Assembly (NCBI GenBank): GCA_964408435.1
Contig: CAYOZL010000009.1
Coordinates: 1 to 55,715 of the forward strand
From: CAYOZL01 sp964408435
GTDB lineage: Bacteria; Bdellovibrionota_C; UBA2361; SZUA-149; CAYOZL01
DNA: 55,715 nucleotides
Reading direction: 5' to 3'
Part shown: piece after piece, positions 42,512 to 50,999 of the stretch
Layout: every line of letters starts with the position of its first letter
Numbering within the stretch: position 1 is the stretch's first letter
Translations under genes and position numbers: made by a program
The notes under the pieces: generated by a model
Databases searched by the model: none
What the model saw: the letters and a program-made list of their open reading frames with translations, nothing else
What the model was told of the DNA's origin: nothing

Positions 42512-44155
42512 TTAGATAGAGCTCTCTAAAGCACACTCTTCACAATTTACTAACCTACTCAATTCCAATGTAGTTGTAGTCTCAGCATTACATGTAGAGC
42601 AATTTGTTTTTTGTATAACCCTGGAATCTCTTGAATTATGCCTTCTAAGGCGACGACAACTAAAACACTCTCTTGGAATTGGTATAAAATTCTTTTTATA
42701 AAAAGTAAGCTCTTTTTTATTTATTCTATAATCTCTAGAACACTTCTGACAACAAAGTATCTTAGTAGACACATCATCACCAACATTAGTAATACTATCT
42801 GTTATATCTGGCTTTTTTGAATTACCAGAGGGAAAAGGCAAAGAATCTTGCCAAGTATATCCTTCATTTTGAGCTTCTGCTTTTAATTTTGGATGCCAGT
42901 ATTTCGCTATAGTTTCATTATAAGCATGAGGGGATAAAAATGGCGGTAGAAAGGATCCATAGATACCTGAAATTTTCAATTCTGTAATAATTTTTTGTTT
43001 TAAATTTAGGTAATCTTCTTTTGAATATTGCTTATTTAAAATACAATACCTAGACTTCTTTAATCCAAAACACCCAAAACAATCTTTTGTGCTGTGGCAA
43101 GACAAGCAATATTGTAAATTTGAACACTGCTCAATTAAATCAAAACAAAAATAACAGTTATAAATGTTGACGCCCACCATGGCACACTCATAACAACTCT
43201 CTATATTGATCCCAAACTGATATATATCGTAACAATACTTTGCTCCTAGCTGAAGCTGAGAACAGTAAGCACAAAACTCTAAATCACTACTATCAAAGCA
43301 ATGATAAGAGTCTCTTGAATTATATAAATTATTTCCAAATGAATTCTCAGTCATTAAAACTTGTAAATTTTTTCTTATATGGGTCTTTTTTAAACTAGCA
43401 AACTTAGTTCTTAACTCTTTGATTATACTATGAGAGGAAAAGTCTATCTTATTTATTTCTTTTTGATAATTCTCTTTTGATAATTTTTGATTAAAAAAAT
43501 AATACTCTTTATTTCTTAAACCTGAGGACATAAAACAATTATTACAAGCAATGCAATCATATAAAAAGCTAGAACTATTTGTGTTCCTACATTCTTGTGA
43601 ATATTTTAAATCATAACAAGCAAAAACATCTATACATTCATAACAAAGTTCAGATTCATGACAATAATGACAATCTACACAATCTTTTGCTTTTTTTATT
43701 CCATATCCATAATAACAATCTTCTGCATAAGTACAGTGAAATGTCATATAACAATTTTTTTGATATCCAGCATGATGGGTAAAATAACTATTTTCACTAA
43801 CTGGATCTGTATTAATATGACAGTGAGGGATATTCTCTAATAGTTTTTTTAATTGAATAAAAAATGGTTGATTAAAATCATAATTGAGAGCATATGATTT
43901 AGGGTCCCATTTATCGCTCCACCAACAGTCTCTACAATAAGCTCTTCTATTACTATTTGTGGAGAACTGAGAAATAACTTTACTTTCACAAAGCTCACAC
44001 TTTGAAAAATAGAGAGTACCTTCATTGCACCAAGCCATTCTTCTCTCCTCTCTACAACTTGGACAGAATATTGGTTTTGGCACTCCTAGTTTCTGATAAA
44101 AAACTTCGTCTTCTTTTCTTATTAAAAAAAATTTTTCACAACTTAAACACTGCAT
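42512..44155 (-). CDS. Multi-cysteine zinc-ribbon protein of a CPR-associated family
   Basis: 547 aa with about 60 cysteines, mostly in CxxC pairs. It opens and closes with zinc ribbons (CLSCEKFF...FCPSCREERR and CCQKCSRDYRI...CFSCRRLRR; also CSTCNAE). Between them, CELCESKVISQFS ... YCRDCWWSDKWDPKSYALNYDF and a long run of repeated Cys-rich units such as NCYMTFHCTYAEDCYYGYG and DCVDCHYCHESELCYEC form a series. I recall this architecture mainly from candidate-phyla-radiation (Patescibacteria) genomes, where its role is unknown. Here it is divergent from a wHTH gene of similar flavour. Probably an acquired gene; metal or nucleic-acid binding is inferred only. Confidence 0.75.
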   Translation of the reverse strand: MQCLSCEKFFLIRKEDEVFYQKLGVPKPIFCPSCREERRMAWCNEGTLYFSKCELCESKVISQFSTNSNRRAYCRDCWWSDKWDPKSYALNYDFNQPFFIQLKKLLENIPHCHINTDPVSENSYFTHHAGYQKNCYMTFHCTYAEDCYYGYGIKKAKDCVDCHYCHESELCYECIDVFACYDLKYSQECRNTNSSSFLYDCIACNNCFMSSGLRNKEYYFFNQKLSKENYQKEINKIDFSSHSIIKELRTKFASLKKTHIRKNLQVLMTENSFGNNLYNSRDSYHCFDSSDLEFCAYCSQLQLGAKYCYDIYQFGINIESCYECAMVGVNIYNCYFCFDLIEQCSNLQYCLSCHSTKDCFGCFGLKKSRYCILNKQYSKEDYLNLKQKIITELKISGIYGSFLPPFLSPHAYNETIAKYWHPKLKAEAQNEGYTWQDSLPFPSGNSKKPDITDSITNVGDDVSTKILCCQKCSRDYRINKKELTFYKKNFIPIPRECFSCRRLRRHNSRDSRVIQKTNCSTCNAETTTTLELSRLVNCEECALESSI

Positions 44156-44205
44156 GCAGTATTTTTAAATAATTTAGTAAATAAATATCAATTCATGAGA
44201 ATACT

Positions 44206-44238
44206 GCCTATTTTTATACTAAAAGTATAAAAATAGGC
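44206..44238. promoter_or_regulatory. 15-bp-arm perfect palindrome between divergent genes
   Basis: GCCTATTTTTATACT and AGTATAAAAATAGGC (44206-44220 with 44224-44238) are separated by 3 nt. ACTAAAAGTATA (44218-44229) also recurs inverted at 44247-44258. The overlapping inverted repeats lie between the zinc-ribbon and wHTH genes, so they may be an operator for the wHTH protein. Confidence 0.6.
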
Positions 44239-44266
44239 TTAAATAATATACTTTTAGTAGAATTAT

Positions 44267-45124
44267 ATGATCAAATATTATACCATAAGCATAATGATAC
44301 TAGCATCAAAACAAAATATTGAAGACTTAATAGTAAAAAAACTTGCTAAGAAAAATAGTGCAAGTGCTAAGGAACTTCAAAAAACAATCAACTATAGCTT
44401 ACCTGCTTTATACAAAGAGCTTAGAAAACTTCAAGAACAAGGTGTGCTGGTTAAAACTAAAGATAAATTTAGTTTAAGTTTAATCTGGGTTTTAAACTTA
44501 GTGGAACTAAGCGATCTAATGTACGACACATATATTGACTCTGCTAGTGCAAAAGAAATTCTACCTCAAGAAGGAGAAAGTAAATCATTTAACTTTAGTA
44601 CTCTTGCAAAAGTAGATGATTTTTGGATCCATGCAATGCTAGCAATGATACAAAATTCTGATAGTAAAAGACTTTTTCAATGGATTCCACATCCTTGGTT
44701 TTATTTAGTAAATAGTCATAAATCTTTTCCCTTTCATAACGCCCTAAGAAATGCAGGAGGAAAAGTAGAGAATATAATTGGTGGAAATACTTTCTTAGAT
44801 AGAGAAGGTCAAAAAATTACAACTCCTGGAGTATACGAATTAAACTTTTCTAAAAGTAAGTTCCAGGATAACAGAACTAAATACTATTCAGTTAGCGATA
44901 CATATTTACTAACTGTTCATATAAATGAAAGAAAAGCTAAAGAAATTGATGCATTTTACGAATCTGTAACAAGTAATGAAGATTTAAATTTATCAAAAAT
45001 AATCGATCTAACGACTAGAGATGCAAAAAGCAAAATCACAATTGAAAGAAAACCAAAAAAAGTAAAAAAGATCTGGAATACCTTCATTGACTACTTTGCT
45101 GTCACCGAAGATTTAAAACTATAG
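44267..45124 (+). CDS. Winged-helix regulator-like protein
   Basis: 285 aa. The N-terminal 65 residues form a winged helix-turn-helix (VKKLAKKNSASAKELQKTINYSLPALYKELRKLQEQGVLVKTKDKF in plan). The rest is an alpha/beta ligand-domain-like region (WIPHPWFYLVNSHKSFPFHNALRNAGG, TTPGVYELNFSKS, YLLTVHINERKAKEIDAFY) that I cannot assign. Similar wHTH proteins occur in CPR genomes. Met1 or Met10 could be the start. Divergent from the zinc-ribbon gene across a strong palindrome, which suggests auto- and cross-regulation. Confidence 0.65.
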   Translation: MIKYYTISIMILASKQNIEDLIVKKLAKKNSASAKELQKTINYSLPALYKELRKLQEQGVLVKTKDKFSLSLIWVLNLVELSDLMYDTYIDSASAKEILPQEGESKSFNFSTLAKVDDFWIHAMLAMIQNSDSKRLFQWIPHPWFYLVNSHKSFPFHNALRNAGGKVENIIGGNTFLDREGQKITTPGVYELNFSKSKFQDNRTKYYSVSDTYLLTVHINERKAKEIDAFYESVTSNEDLNLSKIIDLTTRDAKSKITIERKPKKVKKIWNTFIDYFAVTEDLKL

Positions 45125-45154
45125 AAATAGAATTCTCTTGCTCCCCTAGATCCT

Positions 45155-45277
45155 CTGAGCCAAGGATTTGAGTTAAGGTTGAAAAAAGTCTGTAAATTAA
45201 AAACGGAGGCGTATTGTAATACGTCGAGTATTTTCATTTACAGACTTTTTTCAAGATTAGCCAAATACTTGGCTCAG
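45155..45277. repeat. Large nested palindrome between convergent genes
   Basis: Outer arms 45155-45169 and 45263-45277 pair at 14 of 15 positions. Inner arms 45179-45196 and 45237-45254 pair perfectly (18 bp). The centre holds CGTATTGTAATACG (45210-45223), itself palindromic. T-runs occur on both strands in the inner arms. It could be a bidirectional terminator or a palindromic mobile repeat. Confidence 0.85.
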
Positions 45278-45282
45278 TTGGT

Positions 45283-46818
45283 TCAGCAGGATGGTTGGAC
45301 GTAGTAGGCGCATAGACTCGACTCTTCATTTATATTCTCTTTAGTGCTCCCATCTTGCTGTAGATATAGCTTACATAAGGACTTAGCCTCTGCACATCTT
45401 ACTAAGGGTTGAAGCTTACTTCTTTCACTATTAGAAATTCTTCTTAATGCTTGGTTTTTTGTTTCTTCAGGAAATTTATTAACCGCTGCACTAGCTTCAG
45501 GTGTTGCTATTGTTAGTAGTGCAACTATTGCACTATCTCTAACACTTGCATTTTCGTCTTCTAAGGCAAGAATTAAACTATTTACAGAATTAGGTCTGCG
45601 TAAATCTCCAAGCAAAGCTGCTGAATGCGCTCGAACTAATGGATTTTCATGGTTAAGTGAGGATAAAAGAGGGTCATATGCATCAGGGAAATATGGTGCT
45701 AAGTCTGCAAGTTTAGTTAGGGCATCCATTGCCTGAGTAGCATTAGCGTTAATTACGGTACTATTTAATAAAGGAATCTGTTTTTTAGATTTAATCCTAT
45801 TATTAGGATTTAAAGCAGTTTTTTTCCTAATGGTATCTCTATCTTGTAGTAATTTATTTCTAACTTTTCTTGAGGCTCTTTTCGCTCGAGATTTTATTGC
45901 CTGTTTTGATTGCTTTACTTTTTGTTTTTTCTTTTGATTTTGCTCGCTTCTATACTTTGATACCGATGATGAATATCCACTAGCATTTAGAGTAGATATT
46001 ATTTGTTTTCTCTCAAGAGCAGAAACAGAGTCTAAAGACGAAGCTAAAACTCTTGCTTGCTCAGAGGAATTCACACCAAGTAACAACAAAGATTGAGCCG
46101 CTGCTAGACGAACATTTGCATTATTATCTTTAACTAATGGCTTAATTAAATCAATTGCATTTTTTGAGCCTCTCTTACCTAAAATATAAGAAATAGAAGC
46201 TTTATTCTCATCTAAACTATTCGCTAAATCATGATATATATCTGCCTTGGTTTCAATTAAAACTTGCTGAGCAGCAGATCTCACATCTGAAGAAGAATCA
46301 CTTAAAGAAGAAATTACTGGAGTAATAATTTTCTTGGCTGACTTATTCATATAATTTAATAAACTAAGAGACCAAGTTTTTTGTTGAGTAGTTCCGGAAT
46401 TTAAATACATAGCTAAATTATCAGCTGGGTCTTTTTCCCCTGAAGAAAAAAACCAACTACCTGTTCTAGGCTCAATGTAAGGATCACCTAAAGCTTTTGT
46501 TGAAGCGACATAACACATCCTAGCAACTTTAAAATCCACATCATTGTAACAATCTATTAACGGAATTAATGCTTTTCTGGCCTTAGGACCTAAGGCTTTT
46601 AAATCATGTGCTGCATTGAAGCGAACTAAAGGACTATCCTCTTTTAAGGCATCTACTAAAATTGGAACGATATATGCCTCTCTTAAAACTGGGTAAGGTC
46701 TCTTTATTCTTAAGCCGGTAACAGTTTTTTGATACTCGTTCTTACTATATCCTCTACTAACACTGCTACATGAAAAAGATACTAAAAAAACAATTGTCAG
46801 TATTAAGTATTTTACCAT
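45283..46818 (-). CDS. HEAT-repeat lipoprotein
   Basis: 511 aa exported lipoprotein: LILTIVFLVSFSCSSV gives a lipobox with Cys17. The mature part consists of HEAT-like helical pairs (VRFNAAHDLKALGPKARKALIPLI, VRSAAQQVLIETKAD, VRLAAAQSLLLLGV, VRAHSAALLGDLRR, VRDSAIVALLTIA). They are interrupted by a very basic segment of about 50 aa (KKKQKVKQSKQAIKSRAKRA). HEAT arrays are protein-interaction scaffolds, here facing the periplasm or outer membrane. It follows valS by 12 nt on the same strand. No specific function can be assigned. Confidence 0.8.
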   Translation of the reverse strand: MVKYLILTIVFLVSFSCSSVSRGYSKNEYQKTVTGLRIKRPYPVLREAYIVPILVDALKEDSPLVRFNAAHDLKALGPKARKALIPLIDCYNDVDFKVARMCYVASTKALGDPYIEPRTGSWFFSSGEKDPADNLAMYLNSGTTQQKTWSLSLLNYMNKSAKKIITPVISSLSDSSSDVRSAAQQVLIETKADIYHDLANSLDENKASISYILGKRGSKNAIDLIKPLVKDNNANVRLAAAQSLLLLGVNSSEQARVLASSLDSVSALERKQIISTLNASGYSSSVSKYRSEQNQKKKQKVKQSKQAIKSRAKRASRKVRNKLLQDRDTIRKKTALNPNNRIKSKKQIPLLNSTVINANATQAMDALTKLADLAPYFPDAYDPLLSSLNHENPLVRAHSAALLGDLRRPNSVNSLILALEDENASVRDSAIVALLTIATPEASAAVNKFPEETKNQALRRISNSERSKLQPLVRCAEAKSLCKLYLQQDGSTKENINEESSLCAYYVQPSC

Positions 46819-46830
46819 TATCTTTTCTTC

Positions 46831-49413
46831 TTACTCCTTAACTAATTCAGCTGCTAATATAACTTCAATCTCAAGCTCATTATCACTTTCTAGATATGTC
46901 AGAGTCTGCACTTTCCCTGCCAATTTAATATCATTACTTATTTCATCTATTATTGACAAGGTCTTTTTGTTTCCAATTAATTTCAATTCACTTACTGGCC
47001 ATTTTAAGTTCTTTTGAGCACTAGATTTCGCTTGATGGATTGCAGCTAATACTTTCTTTGCAGTATTAAAATATTCAATATCTGTTTCAAAGCTTCCCGC
47101 TTTTGGCCAAGCACTGGTATGAATCGAGCTATCTTTTTCAAGCCAAGACCAAATTTCTTCCGTTACAAAAGGCATATAAGGCGCAAATAGTTTTAAAAAA
47201 GTATTTAAAATTATATTTAACGAGGCTAGTGCTGAGAGTCTTTGTTCACCCTCTCCTTGATAAGCTCTAGTTTTTACTAGTTCTAAATATGAATCACAAA
47301 ATGTCCAAAAAGTAGTTTCTATTTCTTGAAGAGCTTGAGCGTAATCAAAAGTGTTTAATGATTTAGTACTTGCTTTTATAGAGTCATCCAATAAGCTTAA
47401 AAAAGATAAATCTAAAATACTTTTTACATTTTCAAAACTTAAGTCTTCTTTTTTATTGCCTTCTATCTCTTTTTCAAACTCAATAATATTATTAAGAACA
47501 AACTTACTAGCATTAAACAATTTAGTTCTTAATTTAACACCTATTTTAAATACAGATTCATCATAAGCAGTATCAACTCCTAGTCTTGCTCTAGCTGCCC
47601 AGTATCTCACAGCATCAGAAGAATAACTTTCTAATAAAGCAGTTGGAACAACTACATTCCCTTTAGACTTACTCATTTTTTTTCTATCAGGGTCTAAAAT
47701 CCAACCACTAATAACAACACTTTTCCATGGAATTTGTTTTTCGTGAAAATAAGCCTTCGCAATTGTATAAAAAGCCCAAGTTCTAATAATTTCATGAGAC
47801 TGAGGACGAATATCTGCCGGGAACACTTTTTTGTGCTTACCCCCTACTTCATTTTCTCCTCCCCAGTGACTAACTATTTGAGGTGTTAAAGAAGAAGTTG
47901 CCCAAGTATCCATTACATCTGGATCACCACAAAAACCATTAGGTTGGTCTCTTTGAGACTCTTCATACCCAGGAGCAGGCTCTGATAATGGATCTACAGG
48001 AAAAGAAGTAGCAACAATTGGATTTTCATAATCTTGCCTTCCGTCTTTGTCTATTTTGTACCAAACAGGAAAAGGTACACCAAAAAACCTCTGCCTACTA
48101 ATACACCAATCAAAATTTAAACCTTCAACCCAATTATCATAACGATGCTTCATATAATCAGGATGCCAAGAAATTTTATTTCCTTGTTCTAACAACTCAT
48201 CTTTAAAATCCAGTATCCTGATAAACCACTGCCTGGCACTAACAAATTCTAATGGTACATCCCCTTTTTCATAGAATTTCACAGGATGCATAATTGCTCT
48301 TGGCTCACCTACTAAAAAGTTATTCGCTTTTAATAAGGACACTATTTCTTCTCTAGCTTTTTTAACTTTAAGTCCAACTAAGCTCTGATAATTTGCTTTT
48401 GCTTTTTCAGGGTTAAGGCTTAAAAAAATCTCACTACTAAAATCAACTTCTTGGAATCTTCCTGCTTTATTAATTATTTGTTTTATAGGAAGGCCAGACT
48501 GCTTCCACCAATCGACATCAGCTGAATCTCCAAAGGTACAAACCATTAAAATACCAGTACCCTTTTCAGGATCAGCATGAGTTGAAGGTAGAATTGGAAC
48601 TCTCGCATCGAATAAAGGAGTTACTGCATGCTGTCCAAAATATTCTTGATAACGTTCATCATCTGGATGCGCAACTACTGCAATACACGCTGCTAAAAGT
48701 TCAGGCCTAGTAGTTGCTATAATAAAATCTTTATCACTATCTTCAACTAAGAACTTAATATCATGATACGCACCTGGAACTTCCCTATCTTCGATATCAG
48801 CTTGAGCTAAAGCTGTTTTATAAGTGACATCCCACATAGTAGGGGCATCTATAGAATAGACCAATCCTTTATTAGATAAATCTGCAAAAGACTTTTGGGA
48901 AACTTCTCTACAGTGCTCACTGATAGTAGAATATTGCTCAGACCAATCTACAGAAAGACCTAAACTTTTCCATAACTCTTCAAAAGCTTGCTCATCTTCT
49001 GCCGTAACCACTTTACATGCTTCAATGAAATTCTGCCTAGAGACTTCTATTCTTTTTTTATTTTTAACATCAGGTTTCCAATCTTTTTGATAAGCAACAC
49101 TAGGGCTACAAGAAATCTTAAACTTATTCTGCACTCTTCTTTCAGTCGGCAAACCATTATCATCCCAACCCATAGGATACATAATATTCTTCCCTAACAT
49201 TCTTTGGTACCTGACAATAATGTCAGTATGCGTGTAGCTAAAAACATGACCAACATGTAAAGAACCTGAAACTGTAGGAGGTGGAGTATCAACTACAAAT
49301 GTATCTTCTCTAGAAGCACTTGAATCCCATTTATAAAGAGAATCTTTCTCCCAGCTCTCTATCCATTTCGCCTCGACATCTGCGTGCTTGTATTTCTTAG
49401 GTAAATCTTTCAT
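46831..49413 (-). CDS. valS: ValS, valyl-tRNA synthetase (archaeal-type, short form)
   Basis: Class I synthetase of 860 aa. The HIGH-type motif is HVGH at 53-56 in PPPTVSGSLHVGHVF, and the KMSKS loop is KKMSKSKGNV. Between them lie the editing domain (FIIATTRPELL, HPDDERY, GTGILMVCTFGD) and the catalytic domain (WCISRQRFFGVPFPVW, DVMDTWATSSLTPQI). YPMGWDDNGLPTERRVQN and the lack of a C-terminal coiled-coil arm fit the archaeal/Rickettsia/actinobacterial type rather than the usual proteobacterial ValS. Essential for charging tRNA-Val with editing of threonine. Confidence 0.95.
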   Translation of the reverse strand: MKDLPKKYKHADVEAKWIESWEKDSLYKWDSSASREDTFVVDTPPPTVSGSLHVGHVFSYTHTDIIVRYQRMLGKNIMYPMGWDDNGLPTERRVQNKFKISCSPSVAYQKDWKPDVKNKKRIEVSRQNFIEACKVVTAEDEQAFEELWKSLGLSVDWSEQYSTISEHCREVSQKSFADLSNKGLVYSIDAPTMWDVTYKTALAQADIEDREVPGAYHDIKFLVEDSDKDFIIATTRPELLAACIAVVAHPDDERYQEYFGQHAVTPLFDARVPILPSTHADPEKGTGILMVCTFGDSADVDWWKQSGLPIKQIINKAGRFQEVDFSSEIFLSLNPEKAKANYQSLVGLKVKKAREEIVSLLKANNFLVGEPRAIMHPVKFYEKGDVPLEFVSARQWFIRILDFKDELLEQGNKISWHPDYMKHRYDNWVEGLNFDWCISRQRFFGVPFPVWYKIDKDGRQDYENPIVATSFPVDPLSEPAPGYEESQRDQPNGFCGDPDVMDTWATSSLTPQIVSHWGGENEVGGKHKKVFPADIRPQSHEIIRTWAFYTIAKAYFHEKQIPWKSVVISGWILDPDRKKMSKSKGNVVVPTALLESYSSDAVRYWAARARLGVDTAYDESVFKIGVKLRTKLFNASKFVLNNIIEFEKEIEGNKKEDLSFENVKSILDLSFLSLLDDSIKASTKSLNTFDYAQALQEIETTFWTFCDSYLELVKTRAYQGEGEQRLSALASLNIILNTFLKLFAPYMPFVTEEIWSWLEKDSSIHTSAWPKAGSFETDIEYFNTAKKVLAAIHQAKSSAQKNLKWPVSELKLIGNKKTLSIIDEISNDIKLAGKVQTLTYLESDNELEIEVILAAELVKE

Positions 49414-49446
49414 TGGAATTTATAATACTGAAATAATAAAAAATGA

Positions 49447-50445
49447 TTAAAACAAAGAAGCAGCAAATAATAAAAAAGAAACTAAGGAAACTAATGTCAC
49501 AAACCCTAGAGCTGCAAAAATTCTATTCCTCTTCATTTCACTTTGATTATGTTCGTGGTCCGCAATACTTGAGAGTTTCTGAGACATGCTCATTTCTGAA
49601 GTCTTTATTCCTGCAAACATCGGTTGTTCTTGTTCTGGCTCTGAACTTAAACCAAAACCTCTTTTAGAGCCTCTTTCTTTTTTATCTTTAGAGAACCCCT
49701 TGCTAGAGTCTTCTACTTGAGTATTCTGATCCCCTTTCAAACCACCTGCAAAACTAGCAACAGAACTCCCTACCGAGCTATTTGAGGGACTTCCAGCAAA
49801 ACTTGAGGAACCATTATCAAAAACAAAAGGTTTGGCAGGCTCACTATTATTTCCTTTATAGTTTCTTGGCTTAGCTACCTTAATCTCACCATACAATACA
49901 AAAAATGAATAATCACCAATGTCTATCTGATCTTGATCGAGCAATGCCATTTTACCGCTATGACCTTGACCATTAACAATAACATTATCTGTAGTATTAA
50001 AACTAAGTGCCCCTATTTCATTTCTTGAAAAATTAAGCTCTGAGTTCAAATCTTGAATATCTTCAGCATTTATTTTCAAGCCATCATTAGCAATTTCAAA
50101 ATTTTTAATTAAATCAAAGCCTTTAAAAGCAATTACCCTACTTTTCAATTCAACTTTATCTGTAACTTCACAACGAAGAGTAAAACTAGCAAGCCTAACG
50201 ATATCACTATCTTTAACTAATTTAATTTGTCCACTTCTTAATGACTTACCATTATAAAAACTTCCATTAGTGCTAAAGTTATCTCTAAAGACCCAAATAT
50301 CTTCTGCTTTAAAGAAAATTCCATGATAGCCAGAGACTTCCTCTACTTCTAGTCTGACGGTATTCTCATCTTCTCGACCGACACTGATTAGTTCAGAGTT
50401 TGATTCAGCTAAGACTTTGTTAGAACTGTCTTTTAAAATTAACAT
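49447..50445 (-). CDS. Tail-anchored FHA-domain protein in a type III secretion locus
   Basis: 332 aa. An N-terminal FHA domain (ISVGREDENTVRL, then SGYHGIFF, DNFSTNGSFYNG, IRL-like IVRLASF) has the GR, SxxH-like and N-G signature for phosphothreonine binding. A second, degraded FHA-like region follows (about 110-205; FSRNEIGALSFN, NVIVNGQG, LLDQDQIDIGDYSFFVLYG). After a Ser/Gly-rich linker, one C-terminal membrane helix (FAALGFVTLVSLVSFLLFAASLF) ends the protein, so both domains face the cytoplasm. SctD of type III systems also pairs a cytoplasmic FHA fold with a membrane helix, but it has a large periplasmic part absent here. Possibly a phosphorylation-sensing partner of the secretion base. 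Confidence 0.78.
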   Translation of the reverse strand: MLILKDSSNKVLAESNSELISVGREDENTVRLEVEEVSGYHGIFFKAEDIWVFRDNFSTNGSFYNGKSLRSGQIKLVKDSDIVRLASFTLRCEVTDKVELKSRVIAFKGFDLIKNFEIANDGLKINAEDIQDLNSELNFSRNEIGALSFNTTDNVIVNGQGHSGKMALLDQDQIDIGDYSFFVLYGEIKVAKPRNYKGNNSEPAKPFVFDNGSSSFAGSPSNSSVGSSVASFAGGLKGDQNTQVEDSSKGFSKDKKERGSKRGFGLSSEPEQEQPMFAGIKTSEMSMSQKLSSIADHEHNQSEMKRNRIFAALGFVTLVSLVSFLLFAASLF

Positions 50446-50522
50446 ATTCTTAAAATAACTTCTTAAAATAATTTAGATTAATAGAGTGCCACCACACTAA
50501 CATATGCTAATTTTAATTAGCA

Positions 50523-50658
50523 TATTGCCGAGCGCAGCGGAAAACAATATATAGTTGACTTAGGTTGATTTTTATAGCGTGCCAAAGGCATTTTGCTCAA
50601 GCAAAATAGCTGATTAGGCTTTAGCCTTCGAACTGAAAATTAAGCTAAGTCAACTATA
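50523..50658 (+). repeat. Dispersed structured repeat, full copy (D)
   Basis: Core 50523-50549 (TATTG ... CAATA around CCGAGCGCAGCGG) is followed by a hairpin with 23-nt arms (50550-50572 with 50636-50658; 21 of 23 pair). Its loop is longer than in B and C and holds a second small hairpin (ATTTTGCTCAAGCAAAAT). TTAGGCTTTAGCC is shared with copy B. It lies between the SctU C-domain gene and the FHA gene. Confidence 0.85.
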
Positions 50659-50720
50659 TAATGACAAATTATAGATTAAAGGACAAAGATTATAAGTAGT
50701 CTTAGATAAATATGTAGGGG

Positions 50721-50993
50721 CTATTTGATACTATATTTAACAAAAATATTTGCTACTTCTGTATAAAGATCTTCAGGAATAGTTTGATTGATCTCAATTT
50801 GATTGAATTTTTTTATAATCTTATCTGATTTAACAACTGGAACACTCGACTTATATGCCTGCTTTAATATTAAAGATGCTAATTCATTAGCTCCGAGGGC
50901 AGCAACTATAGGTGCATCCATTTCCTCTGAGTCATACTCTAACGCAATTGCTCTAATTTTATTCGAAGTCTTATTTTTTCTAGCCTTACTCAT
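50721..50993 (-). CDS. Stand-alone SctU/FlhB C-terminal cytoplasmic domain
   Basis: A 90-aa protein matching the part of FlhB/SctU that follows the NPTH cleavage site. KIRAIALEYDSEEMDAPIVAALG corresponds to the family's YAVALKYDPEKMxAPxVVAKG. ELASLILKQAYKSSVPVV matches the family's ALKIREIAxExxVPIV. TIPEDLYTEVANIF matches IPExLYxAVAEVL. It starts at nearly the residue where autocleaved FlhB-CC would start, without an NPTH motif. The membrane half at 53635-54447 ends just before that point, so the pair rebuilds a pre-cleaved SctU. It begins 6 nt after the histidine kinase stop codon and must be co-transcribed with it. Free FlhB-C paralogs (FlhX/YlqH) are known elsewhere, but usually beside an intact FlhB. 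Confidence 0.87.
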   Translation of the reverse strand: MSKARKNKTSNKIRAIALEYDSEEMDAPIVAALGANELASLILKQAYKSSVPVVKSDKIIKKFNQIEINQTIPEDLYTEVANIFVKYSIK

Positions 50994-50999
50994 TTAACT

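Noticed and set aside
43579..43840. Overlapping plus-strand Asn/His- and Ile/Thr-rich ORFs
   Set aside because: Antisense of the cysteine-repeat zinc-ribbon gene; compositional artefacts.
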